Shown piece after piece: positions 1-8,007 of a stretch of DNA of 52,063 nucleotides. The notes below the pieces were generated by a model. That model did no database searches. It was not told the origin of the DNA and saw nothing but the letters and a program-made list of their open reading frames with translations. Position 1 is the stretch's first letter, and each line of letters starts with the position of its first letter. The stretch is from SZUA-146 sp963922815 (GTDB taxonomy: Bacteria; Pseudomonadota; Gammaproteobacteria; Steroidobacterales; SZUA-146). The translations under genes were made by a program, and so were the position numbers. The stretch covers positions 1 to 52,063 of the forward strand of contig CAWUKD010000007.1 in NCBI GenBank assembly GCA_963922815.1, in the 5' to 3' direction.

Positions 1-974
1 GGCAGACGAATTTCTTCGCTGATGTCACAGCCGCGCGCGTCAACGCGAGACCCTGCTGCAGTGTTCGGACACTCATCGATGTTATTCAGCACGCCGTCAT
101 TGTCGTCGTCGCCAATGACTTTACAGCCGTTGCTGTCAACTTTGGTACCGGCAGGTGTGTTCGGGCAGCGGTCTTTGTCATTCGGAACGCCGTCGCCGTC
201 TGAGTCGAGCATCTTCTTACAGCCCATGGAATCCACGGCAGTGCCGGCAGGTGTGTTAGGACATTTGTCCTTGCTGTTCTTCACACCATCGTTGTCGCTG
301 TCGAGTTCACAACCGTTGGCATCAACCTGCGCATTGGCAGCTGTACCCGGGCACAGATCTTCAGGGTCTACAACGCCATCGTTGTCGCTATCCAGAACAA
401 CCGGAGGCGCAGCAGATGGGCCCATAGGAACGGTGAAACCGATATTGAACAGCAGATCGCCGTACGTTTCGTCAGCAAAATCTGCGCGGTAACGTACTTC
501 GGTGCGGAACATGCCGCCCGTGTCGCCAATTTCATGACCGAAACCAACCGCTGCAGAACCGATGATGTTGTCATAGTCGAGTCCGACGGGAGGAAATGTG
601 CTTTCTTCATTCGAACGGGACTTCATGTAACCCGTGCCGAGAACAACGTAAGGTGCCCAGGCCGAATTTGTGTTGAATGCTTTAATCAGATCAACACCGA
701 TACCGTACTGGCCGATGGTGTGCAGATTGTCGCCGGACAGTTCGTTGCCCATCAGGCTGACTTCAATTGCCAGGTTATTGGCAAGACCGCGGGCGATGCC
801 CAGCTGGCCACCAGCGCCTGTGTTGGTGAAACGTGATTTATCTTCACGAAACACGTAAGTTCCCATCGGAGTAAGGTACCAACGACCTTCTTCGAATATT
901 TCAGCCGCGTTGACATTTTTCTGCGGCGCACCAAAAAGGGCCGCCAAAAGTGCGACAACTACTAATTTCTTCAT
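1..974 (-). CDS. OmpA-like outer-membrane protein with thrombospondin type 3 repeats, C-terminus outside window
   Basis: Read on the minus strand from ATG 972-974, the frame stays open to the window edge (324 codons). Residues 1-23 form a signal peptide (MKK, a hydrophobic stretch, then V-N-A before A-E-I). Residues about 25-185 alternate like a small outer-membrane beta barrel (motifs such as YVVLGTGYM and LLFNIGFTVPMG). From D195 on there are four Asp-rich calcium-binding TSP3 repeats of about 30 residues, each with a D-x-D-x-D-G core and a C-P-x-T-x-A-G segment. This order is typical of OprF/OmpA-type porins, in which a peptidoglycan-binding OmpA domain follows; that part would lie beyond position 1. 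The ribosome site CAGGAG lies about 8 bases before the ATG. Inferred role: tethering the outer membrane to peptidoglycan. The family is secure; the missing domain is an expectation. Confidence 0.85.
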   Translation of the reverse strand, partial: MKKLVVVALLAALFGAPQKNVNAAEIFEEGRWYLTPMGTYVFREDKSRFTNTGAGGQLGIARGLANNLAIEVSLMGNELSGDNLHTIGQYGIGVDLIKAFNTNSAWAPYVVLGTGYMKSRSNEESTFPPVGLDYDNIIGSAAVGFGHEIGDTGGMFRTEVRYRADFADETYGDLLFNIGFTVPMGPSAAPPVVLDSDNDGVVDPEDLCPGTAANAQVDANGCELDSDNDGVKNSKDKCPNTPAGTAVDSMGCKKMLDSDGDGVPNDKDRCPNTPAGTKVDSNGCKVIGDDDNDGVLNNIDECPNTAAGSRVDARGCDISEEIRL

Positions 975-1031
975 GACCTGGATCTCCTGCCGTCAGTGGC
1001 AATTTGTTGGTCGGATAAGACAGTGTGAATT

Positions 1032-1049
1032 TGAGTACCTCCGTACTCA
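1032..1049. promoter_or_regulatory. 18-bp palindrome in divergent promoter region
   Basis: Seven-base arms TGAGTAC and GTACTCA are separated by CTCC, between the divergent ompA-like and DUF1853 genes. The palindrome lies about 20 bases upstream of the proposed -35 box of the DUF1853 gene. It could be an operator or a small hairpin; no regulator is identified. Confidence 0.4.
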
Positions 1050-1067
1050 GCTCACCAATATAACATA

Positions 1068-1096
1068 TTGTTCATTGGTCAAACTAACCCTATATT
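1068..1096 (+). promoter_or_regulatory. putative sigma-70 promoter of DUF1853 gene
   Basis: TTGTTC (1068-1073) and TATATT (1091-1096) are separated by 17 bases in an AT-rich stretch. This would start transcription about 50 bases before the TTG start codon at 1155. Prediction from consensus only. Confidence 0.4.
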
Positions 1097-1154
1097 ACGG
1101 CCAAACACCTTCAAACAGTAGGGTTGTTATTAATTTTTACAAAAAAAGGACGAA

Positions 1155-2105
1155 TTGTCCTACACGCCACCCCCCGTACCTTTTCTGAGGAAAAACCTGT
1201 TGCATAAAAGCCACACAATATCGACAGTCCGCGCGTTGCTTTGGTCATTCGGAAGTCCGTCACTGGTTTTGTCGGCCACCGATTCGCGCTGGCAGGATGA
1301 CGAGTGGTGCTCCTGGCGAGCGCTGGAACTGATTGGTTTACTTGAAAAGCCCGAGGCTGCCAAAGAGCTGGAAGCGTTTGTGGCCAGCGAAAAAGACCAC
1401 AGGCTGGGCGCCCGGTTCGAGCGCCTGATTGAATTTGGTCTGCTTCACCTTCCTGGTTTCACGTGTGTGGAGCGGCGACTGCAGGTTCATGTGGATGGCC
1501 GCACCCGCGGAGAGTTTGATTTTATTGTGCGCAATCAGAATGACAATCAGCTTGAACACTGGGAAGTGGCCAGCAAATTTTACCTTGGAGTTCCGTCGTC
1601 AGACACGCTCGCCTGGGTTGGCCCGGGCAAGCGCGACTCGTTGAATCGCAAGCTGCGTCATCTTACGGAGCGACAGCTGCTGCTGACCGAGCTGCCGGAA
1701 TCTCAGGAGGCCAGAGCGGCTCTCGGACAGGCCGTGTCCGAGGTTCGCGCACTGATAAAGGGGCGTTTGTTTTATCCCCTTAATCGGGGAGCAGCTCACG
1801 ACAGCGCTTTTCAATTTGATACACCGGCTGGTTCAATTCGCCTGAACCCCAGTGCCCCGACCGGTCTTTGGTGCGATTTCAATGAGTTCATTGCCGAGAA
1901 ACCAAAATCGGTACTGGCTCTGGACAAACCGGACTGGCTGGATCCGGAAGCGGGTGATCAGCCGCTGCCGCTGGATCGCCTGGAAGACGACGTAAAACGT
2001 AATCCCCAGTGCGTCGACGTGGTCACCCGCGATGATCAGCGACAACGCTGGTTTGTGGTTCAGCCGGGCTGGTTCGAGGATCTGGAGCCTGACGCCATAA
2101 GCTGA
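1155..2105 (+). CDS. DUF1853 family protein
   Basis: 316 residues, cytoplasmic, no signal peptide. Recognised as DUF1853 by the pattern RLGARFERL (about 84-92), GEFDF (119-123) and HWEVASKFYL (about 136-144). The order Glu89, Asp122, Glu137/Lys141 recalls PD-(D/E)XK nuclease-like folds, but that comparison is my inference and the activity is unknown. The start is TTG 1155, preceded by AAAGGA with a short spacer; no earlier or nearby ATG fits. The gene is single, diverges from the ompA-like gene and converges with the DUF819 gene, with about 50 bases between the stop codons. The family is reasonably sure, the function is not. Confidence 0.75.
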   Translation: MSYTPPPVPFLRKNLLHKSHTISTVRALLWSFGSPSLVLSATDSRWQDDEWCSWRALELIGLLEKPEAAKELEAFVASEKDHRLGARFERLIEFGLLHLPGFTCVERRLQVHVDGRTRGEFDFIVRNQNDNQLEHWEVASKFYLGVPSSDTLAWVGPGKRDSLNRKLRHLTERQLLLTELPESQEARAALGQAVSEVRALIKGRLFYPLNRGAAHDSAFQFDTPAGSIRLNPSAPTGLWCDFNEFIAEKPKSVLALDKPDWLDPEAGDQPLPLDRLEDDVKRNPQCVDVVTRDDQRQRWFVVQPGWFEDLEPDAIS

Positions 2106-2159
2106 ATCAGTTCAGGCGGCGCGGACACACTGACTTTCGATGCCGTGCCGTCCGGGAGG

Positions 2160-3431
2160 CTAGATGCCACCCGAGACCATCTGCATAAGCACGGCGCTGA
2201 GGTACGCGGCAAACGTACCAATACCATAGCCGAGCACTGCGAGCAGAACGCCCACAGGGGCGAGTGACGGGTGGAATGCGGCCGCAACTACCGGCGCGGA
2301 GGCGGCACCCCCGACGTTGGCCTGGCTGCCCACAGCCATATAAAACACCGGCGCGTTCAGGAGCTTCCGTCCGAGCAGTAATATTGAGGCATGGATTGAA
2401 ATCCAGATCGCCCCAATGGCAAGCAGCGGAAGAGAGTCTGCCGAAAATATGGCGCGTAAATCGAGTTTCATGCCAATGGTAGCGATGAGAAAATAGAGCA
2501 TCACGGTGCCGATTTTGGCCGTGCCCGCTTTCTCGAGATTGCGAACGCGGGTAAACGAAAGCGCCATACCACCGAGTGTGGCGAGAATGATCAGCCAGAA
2601 AAAGGTGCTGCCCAGCGAGATGCGCTCAAGAGCCGGGAAATTGGCGGCGATCGTGGGCCCCAGCCAGCCTGCGCACAGGTGAGCCAGGGCTGTGATACCA
2701 AATCCTACGCCGGTGATGTACATCAGATCGTGGAACGTCGGAATGCGCAGATGGGTTTTCTCGAACTCCATAACGCGAATTTTGATGTCTTCGATGGCGG
2801 CCACATCAGCGCCAGCCTTTTGATCCATGGCGTCGGCGCGTTTGGCCATAAACAGCAGAACCCCCAGCCACAGGTTGGCAAACAGCAGGTCAATGAAGAC
2901 TATCTTGGAGAACAGCTCGCCCGGTGGTTTCCACAAGACTTCCATGGCCGCCATGTTCGCACCGCCGCCGATCCAGCTGCCGGCCAGCGTTGCCAGTCCT
3001 CGCCAGACCGCCCCCGGTGAGTTTCCGCCAAGCACGTCGGGCGAAAAGTAGCCCACGATGCTTAGTGCAATCGGGCCACCAATGACAATGCCGACGGTTC
3101 CTGCGAAAAACAGAATGATGGCTTTGGGCCCGAGACGGGCGATCGCCTTGAGGTCTATGCTCAGCGTGAGCAGGACAAGGCACGCTGGCAGCAGATAGCG
3201 CGAGGCGACGTAGTAGAGGTTGGACGTGTCCGGATCGATCAGACCGAACGAGGTAAAGAAAGAGGGTATGAAGTAGCACAGCAGAAGGGTTGGAACCACA
3301 TTAAAAAACCGGGCAAACATCGGCTGCTTTTCAGCGTAAAAAATGGTCGCCAGGGTGGCGGCAAGCAAACCAAAGACAACGGCATCGTTTTGAATCAGAG
3401 CAGCGGATTGAACGGGGTCAGGGCTTGCCAT
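2160..3431 (-). CDS. DUF819 family integral membrane protein
   Basis: 423 residues from ATG 3431, which has a good ribosome site (AAGGAA then TCCC). An upstream in-frame extension is possible but has no such site and reads as non-coding. The protein is almost entirely hydrophobic, with about ten membrane spans. Glycine-rich segments such as SWIGGGANMAAM and VGSQANVGGAASAPVVAAAFHPSLAPVGVLL are typical of DUF819 (YjcL-like) inner-membrane proteins, which resemble ion-coupled transporters with inverted repeats. A hydrophilic cytoplasmic loop with DQKAGADVAAIEDIKIRVMEF lies in the middle. The substrate is unknown. The gene stands alone, convergent with DUF1853 and divergent from the sorbosone-dehydrogenase-like gene. 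Confidence 0.8.
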   Translation of the reverse strand: MASPDPVQSAALIQNDAVVFGLLAATLATIFYAEKQPMFARFFNVVPTLLLCYFIPSFFTSFGLIDPDTSNLYYVASRYLLPACLVLLTLSIDLKAIARLGPKAIILFFAGTVGIVIGGPIALSIVGYFSPDVLGGNSPGAVWRGLATLAGSWIGGGANMAAMEVLWKPPGELFSKIVFIDLLFANLWLGVLLFMAKRADAMDQKAGADVAAIEDIKIRVMEFEKTHLRIPTFHDLMYITGVGFGITALAHLCAGWLGPTIAANFPALERISLGSTFFWLIILATLGGMALSFTRVRNLEKAGTAKIGTVMLYFLIATIGMKLDLRAIFSADSLPLLAIGAIWISIHASILLLGRKLLNAPVFYMAVGSQANVGGAASAPVVAAAFHPSLAPVGVLLAVLGYGIGTFAAYLSAVLMQMVSGGI

Positions 3432-3638
3432 GGGATTCCTTGTGCTTATTCTTGATGAGCTGGAGTATAGACCAGAGTCGTTGGGGATTAATCGCCGCGC
3501 TGCACAAGTGCGGCGATTGAGAGTGATTCCGTAAAATACCGTCGGCAAGTCACTACAGCCGTATCACCTGCTTTGTCGTAAACTGACTCCCAGTCGTCCC
3601 GACTTGTCAGAATTAAGCCACGCAGGCAGGAGAATGCT

Positions 3639-4925
3639 ATGAATACGTTCGGAACCAGGCTGGTCGCCGCGTGCGTTGGTGTGCTGTTGTCTGGCTGTTC
3701 GCCTGCCGGCAACCGCGATGCCGCAATCGGTGGCGGTCAGTGTGATCCCGATCTGGTTCTTCCTGCAGGCTTCTGCGCCGAGGTTTTTCACCCCGGTATC
3801 GGGCGGGCTGCACGTCATCTGGCTGTGCTGGACAACGGTGATGTGATAGTCGCCAGAAGAGGAAAGGAAGGTGGCCTGTTCGCACTGCGGGACAGTGACG
3901 GCGACGGGCAGGCCGATCAGCAGGAACAGTGGAGTGACAGGAGCGGCACCGGCGTTGTTGTGCACCGGAATCACGTGTTCTATTCGACCCCCCAGGCCAT
4001 CATGCGATTTACACCCGATCCAGACTCGCTGCTGCCGGCCGGGCCGCCGGAGATCGTTATCGATGGCTACTCGGATAATCCGATGCACGCATCCAAAGCG
4101 ATGGCCTTCGATGGTAAGGGCGGTCTTTACGTAAACATAGGAGCCCCGTCCAACGCCTGTCAGGAGCCCTCTCGCACCGCCGGTGTGCCGGGCCTCGACC
4201 CGTGCCCGCTACTGAACACGTCCGGTGGTGTCTGGCGATACGATGCGAATACCCTGGGCCAGAAAGGCCTGGAAGACGGGGTTCGCTACGCCACGGGCAT
4301 TCGTATGGGGCTGGCGATGGCCTGGAACTCAAGTACGGATTCTCTGTATCTCGTGCAGCACGGACGGGATCAGCTGAGCGAGCTGTGGCCGGATTTATAC
4401 ACGCCAGCGCAGCGTGCCGAGCTGCCAGCGGAACAGTTTTTCAAGGTCAGTCAAAATAGCGATTTCGGATGGCCGTATTGCTACTACGACCACTTGCAGC
4501 AGCGCAAAGTGCTCAATCCGGAGTATGGTGGCGACGGACAGAAGGTTGGCCGCTGTGCCGGATTCGATCAGCCGATCGCAGCCTATCCGGGGCACTGGGC
4601 GCCGAATGATCTGGTCTTCTATGAGAGGGGGTCTTACCCGGAGCGCTACGCGGGAGGCGCCTTTGTCGCGTTTCACGGTTCGTGGAACCGGGCCCCTTTC
4701 CCGCAGGAAGGCTATCGGGTGGTGTTTCAGCCGTTTGAACCAACGGGTGCCACCGCGCATTACGAAACGTTCATCGACGGCTTTGCCCAAAGCGACTCGC
4801 TGGATTCTCCGGGTCTGGCCAAATACCGTCCAACGGGCCTGGCGATCGATCCGCTCGGGCAGCTCTGGGTGAGTGATTCCCGGATGGGTAGAATCTGGCG
4901 CATACGCTACTCGAGCCCCGAGTAA
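3639..4925 (+). CDS. PQQ-dependent sorbosone/glucose dehydrogenase-like lipoprotein
   Basis: 428 residues with a lipoprotein signal: a charged start, a hydrophobic core and the lipobox L-S-G-C with Cys20, so the mature protein is probably a periplasmic lipoprotein. The rest is a six-bladed beta-propeller of the GSDH / L-sorbosone dehydrogenase type. Marker segments are HWAPNDLVFYERG, GGAFVAFHGSWNRAPF and PTGLAIDPLGQLWVSDSRMGRIWRI near the C-terminus. Members oxidise aldoses or sorbosone using PQQ, but many family proteins have unknown substrates, and no PQQ biosynthesis genes lie in the window. The start ATG has GGAGAA upstream. Possible disulfides: many Cys residues lie around 32-45 and 175-195. 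The fold is secure, the reaction is not. Confidence 0.78.
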   Translation: MNTFGTRLVAACVGVLLSGCSPAGNRDAAIGGGQCDPDLVLPAGFCAEVFHPGIGRAARHLAVLDNGDVIVARRGKEGGLFALRDSDGDGQADQQEQWSDRSGTGVVVHRNHVFYSTPQAIMRFTPDPDSLLPAGPPEIVIDGYSDNPMHASKAMAFDGKGGLYVNIGAPSNACQEPSRTAGVPGLDPCPLLNTSGGVWRYDANTLGQKGLEDGVRYATGIRMGLAMAWNSSTDSLYLVQHGRDQLSELWPDLYTPAQRAELPAEQFFKVSQNSDFGWPYCYYDHLQQRKVLNPEYGGDGQKVGRCAGFDQPIAAYPGHWAPNDLVFYERGSYPERYAGGAFVAFHGSWNRAPFPQEGYRVVFQPFEPTGATAHYETFIDGFAQSDSLDSPGLAKYRPTGLAIDPLGQLWVSDSRMGRIWRIRYSSPE

Positions 4926-5357
4926 CGGCTGCAAATGCGTTGAGATAGTCGCCATCTGAGCTTAAAAGTACTGATCGTGCCGGGTGGGACTGGCCGTCCT
5001 CCGCCGTCCTGCTGGCGGTCGGGTGGTTACAGGTCGGTGTTTCCGGAAGCGCTATGACTTCTCGACTGGCCAATATCCACGGGCAACCCTAAACTGATAC
5101 AGAACGTGTCGCAGCACCGGACTGAGACCTGTGTCGCAATTTCAGCGGCTGCGGGTTTGCTATGCTGCGGCAGTGGATGCAATAGATTGCTGTTTCCGCA
5201 GGATCAGGATAAAACACGTTATTATGATATCGAGGTCGTCACAGGTTGGGTGGCCTCGGGGCAGTGTCCAATATCGACAGTCTGATCCAGCGTTGGTCGC
5301 CAAGGTGATCGTCGTAGCTGTCACTGGAACGAATTGATATTAAGTGGAAAGACCTTT
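4926..5357. other. gene-free stretch before the FHA gene
   Basis: No reading frame here looks protein-like. It holds an imperfect hairpin (CCGCC ... GGCGG) around 4997-5018 with no T-run after it, and two similar TGTCGCA words about 35 bases apart near 5107-5145. It probably contains the FHA promoter, but no convincing -35/-10 pair stands out. Confidence 0.3.
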
Positions 5358-5696
5358 ATGCCAACGCCGACATTGAGAACACTGCAGGAAGTGCAGGCCG
5401 CCAGGCTGGTCATTCTGAAGAATGGCGAACAGGTGGGTGAGTACAAGCTGAATAAGCGGCGGGTTACTATCGGGCGTAAACACGACTGCGACATCAGGCT
5501 GGACTGCAAGAATTCCAGTCGCCATCACGCGCAGATATTTACCGTACTCAAGGACGATTACGTACTCGATCTCGATAGCATGAACGGTACTTACGTCAAC
5601 CGGAAGCGGATCAAGAAATACAGCCTTGAACATGGCGATATCATCACCATCGGCTCGTATCAGCTCCACTACAAGAAAGAACCCATCGAAGTCTGA
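5358..5696 (+). CDS. stand-alone FHA domain protein
   Basis: 112 residues, one forkhead-associated domain and little else. FHA landmarks are present in order: T-I-G-R (37-40), S-x-x-H (about S54/H57) and M-N-G-T-Y-V-N (75-81), the loops that read phosphothreonine in known FHA domains. The ATG at 5358 was chosen because GGAAAG lies just before it; a TTG eight codons earlier is in frame but has no ribosome site. The N-terminal 15 residues are probably flexible. It is cytoplasmic and probably a phosphopeptide adaptor. No Ser/Thr kinase is encoded beside it; the only protein phosphatase-like gene in the window is at 46.5 kb, so its partner is unknown. Confidence 0.85.
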   Translation: MPTPTLRTLQEVQAARLVILKNGEQVGEYKLNKRRVTIGRKHDCDIRLDCKNSSRHHAQIFTVLKDDYVLDLDSMNGTYVNRKRIKKYSLEHGDIITIGSYQLHYKKEPIEV

Positions 5697-5885
5697 AGCT
5701 TCGTTCGAAGACCGCATCCGCGCGGCCACTTCCCACCGCTCGACAATACTGAGTCAAGCCCGGACATCGCGGCTCGGCTGTTTTGGCCTGCGTTTTACCG
5801 CACCTGGCCGTAACCGGCGGAACAGCACCCTTGCGCCGTGGTATTCTTCCCGGCTATTAAATTCAGTTCGAAAGGAAACGGTGCC

Positions 5886-7973
5886 ATGCGAATCAACTTC
5901 TTCTCTGTTCGTTCGATCCTGGGCGGCCTGCTTTTGTGTAGTGCGCTTATGGGATTATCTGGCTGTGCAACATCAACAGACCCAGTCAAGGCCGATATGG
6001 CGGATGCGGCAACTGACCTCTCCGCCCGAATTGGGGTGGATCTTTCCAATATTGACACCTCCTTTCGACCGCAGGACGACTTTTTCCGTCATGTGAACGG
6101 TGGCTGGTTAGGCAAAACCGAGATTCCGTCGGATCGTTCAAACTACGGCTCGTTTACGGAACTGTTTGATGTGTCAGAAGCACTGCAGCGGTCGATCATC
6201 GAGAGCGCTGCGGCTTCACCGACGCCTGCCGGAAGTGACGCTGCTCGTATCGGCCACTTTTTTAACGCATATATGGATGTCGATGCCATCAATGCCAGAG
6301 GCGCCGCTCCGTTAGAGCCGCACCTGAACGCGGTGGACGCGATTAATTCACGCCGCGATCTGATGGCTTACTTTGGAGAGGGGCAAAAATACGGGCACGG
6401 CAGCCCACTGAGATTCTGGATTGATCAGGATTCCGGCGATACCACTCGCTACGTTCCCTTTATAACCCAGTCGGGCACGAGCCTCCCCGATCGTGACTAC
6501 TACCTGAAAGACGACGAAAAGTTCACGAGCGTGCGCGCCGCTTATCTGGATCATATCGAACGTATGTTCGGGTTTGCCGGCTTACCCAATGGTGCCGAAG
6601 CCGCTCGCAGCATTCTCGATCTTGAAACCCGCATCGCGGATATTCAGTGGGAGCGCGTTCGCAATCGCGATCGCAATGCTACGTTCAATCCTGTTTCACG
6701 ACAGGAGTTGCTGGAAATGCTCGGCGGTGTAGACATGGATGCGTTCCTCGACGGAGCAGGGCTGGGCGATCAGCAGCGCTTTATTGTCCGTCAGCCGAGC
6801 TACCAGCAGGCGCTGGTTGATCTTGTTAACGACACGCCGATCGACGTATGGAAACAATACCTGAACTGGCATGTGATCGACGGTGCCGCCGAGTTTCTGA
6901 GCCAGAATTTCGTTGACGCCGATTTCGATTTTTATGGACGCACGCTGCGAGGCGTAGAAGAGAATCGCCCACGCTGGAAGCGTGGCGTTGGTGCGGTTAA
7001 CGGCGCGCTAGGCGAAGCGGTTGGAAAACTCTATGTGGAGAAAACGTTCAAGCGCGAAGCCAAGACCCGGATGGATACCATGGTCGAAAATTTGCGCAAA
7101 GCATTTGGTACTTCCATCGACGGCCTGGAGTGGATGAGCGACGTGACCAAAGTTCAGGCAAGAGAGAAGCTGGCTAAATTTACGCCGAAAGTAGGCTATC
7201 CGGAAAAGTGGAAAGACTATTCATCGATTGCCATCAAGCCGGACGATCTGGTCGCCAATGTCATGGCGACTTCGGAATACGCCTACGCGCGTGAGCTGAA
7301 TAAACTGGGTGGACCTATCGATCGGACCGAGTGGTTTATGACACCCCAAACGGTCAACGCCTATTACAACCCATCGATGAATGAAATCGTTTTTCCCGCC
7401 GCTATTCTTCAGCCGCCATTCTTTAATGTTGACGCTGACGATGCGGTTAATTACGGCGCCATTGGCGCGGTGATCGGTCACGAGTTCAGTCACGGCTTTG
7501 ACGACCAGGGTCGCAAATCAGACGGTGACGGCAATCTCAGAGACTGGTGGACAGAAGAGGACGCCACTGAATTCAAGCGTCGCGCAGATGGACTGGTTGC
7601 GCAATACGCGGCGTTTTCTCCGCTGCCGGGCGAAAGCGTTAACGGCGAACTGACGCTCGGCGAGAATATTGGTGACCTTGCCGGTCTTACCATGGCGTAT
7701 CGGGCGTACAAGCTTTCACTGAATGGTAAGGCGGCCCCGGTTATCGGTGGTTACTCGGGCGAACAGCGCTTTTTCATGGGCTGGGCTCAGGTATGGAGAC
7801 GCATGTACCGCGAAGACGAGCTGCGTCGCCGCTTGCTCACTGATCCGCATTCGCCGAGCGAATACCGGGTGAATGGCATTGTGGCGAACATGCCGGAGTT
7901 TCATAAAGCGTTCAACGTGAAGCCGGGCGATGCGCTGTATCGTGCACCGCAGGATCGTGTAAAAATCTGGTAA
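5886..7973 (+). CDS. M13 family (neprilysin/PepO-like) zinc metallopeptidase, lipoprotein
   Basis: 695 residues from ATG 5886 (AAGGAAAC upstream). A hydrophobic leader ends in the lipobox L-S-G-C, so the enzyme is probably anchored in the envelope facing the periplasm or the outside. The zinc site is HEFSH (His532, Glu533, His536), with the third ligand in GENIGDLAGL (Glu593, Asp597), exactly the M13 pattern. NAYYNPSMNEIVFPAAILQPPFF, just before it, is the family substrate-binding strand, and the C-terminus ends in V-K-I-W, close to the neprilysin CxxW end. Length matches the family (about 670-700). M13 enzymes cut oligopeptides on the amino side of hydrophobic residues. The next gene is another peptidase lipoprotein, 34 bases downstream, so the two are probably co-transcribed. 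Confidence 0.95.
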   Translation: MRINFFSVRSILGGLLLCSALMGLSGCATSTDPVKADMADAATDLSARIGVDLSNIDTSFRPQDDFFRHVNGGWLGKTEIPSDRSNYGSFTELFDVSEALQRSIIESAAASPTPAGSDAARIGHFFNAYMDVDAINARGAAPLEPHLNAVDAINSRRDLMAYFGEGQKYGHGSPLRFWIDQDSGDTTRYVPFITQSGTSLPDRDYYLKDDEKFTSVRAAYLDHIERMFGFAGLPNGAEAARSILDLETRIADIQWERVRNRDRNATFNPVSRQELLEMLGGVDMDAFLDGAGLGDQQRFIVRQPSYQQALVDLVNDTPIDVWKQYLNWHVIDGAAEFLSQNFVDADFDFYGRTLRGVEENRPRWKRGVGAVNGALGEAVGKLYVEKTFKREAKTRMDTMVENLRKAFGTSIDGLEWMSDVTKVQAREKLAKFTPKVGYPEKWKDYSSIAIKPDDLVANVMATSEYAYARELNKLGGPIDRTEWFMTPQTVNAYYNPSMNEIVFPAAILQPPFFNVDADDAVNYGAIGAVIGHEFSHGFDDQGRKSDGDGNLRDWWTEEDATEFKRRADGLVAQYAAFSPLPGESVNGELTLGENIGDLAGLTMAYRAYKLSLNGKAAPVIGGYSGEQRFFMGWAQVWRRMYREDELRRRLLTDPHSPSEYRVNGIVANMPEFHKAFNVKPGDALYRAPQDRVKIW

Positions 7974-8007
7974 TTTACGGTACTCAAATCTCTAAAAGGC
8001 ATATGGC

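Noticed and set aside
22..492. Plus-strand Ser/Thr-rich frame at the left edge
   Set aside because: Antisense of TSP3 repeats in the truncated OmpA-like gene; the repeat look comes from Asp codons on the other strand.
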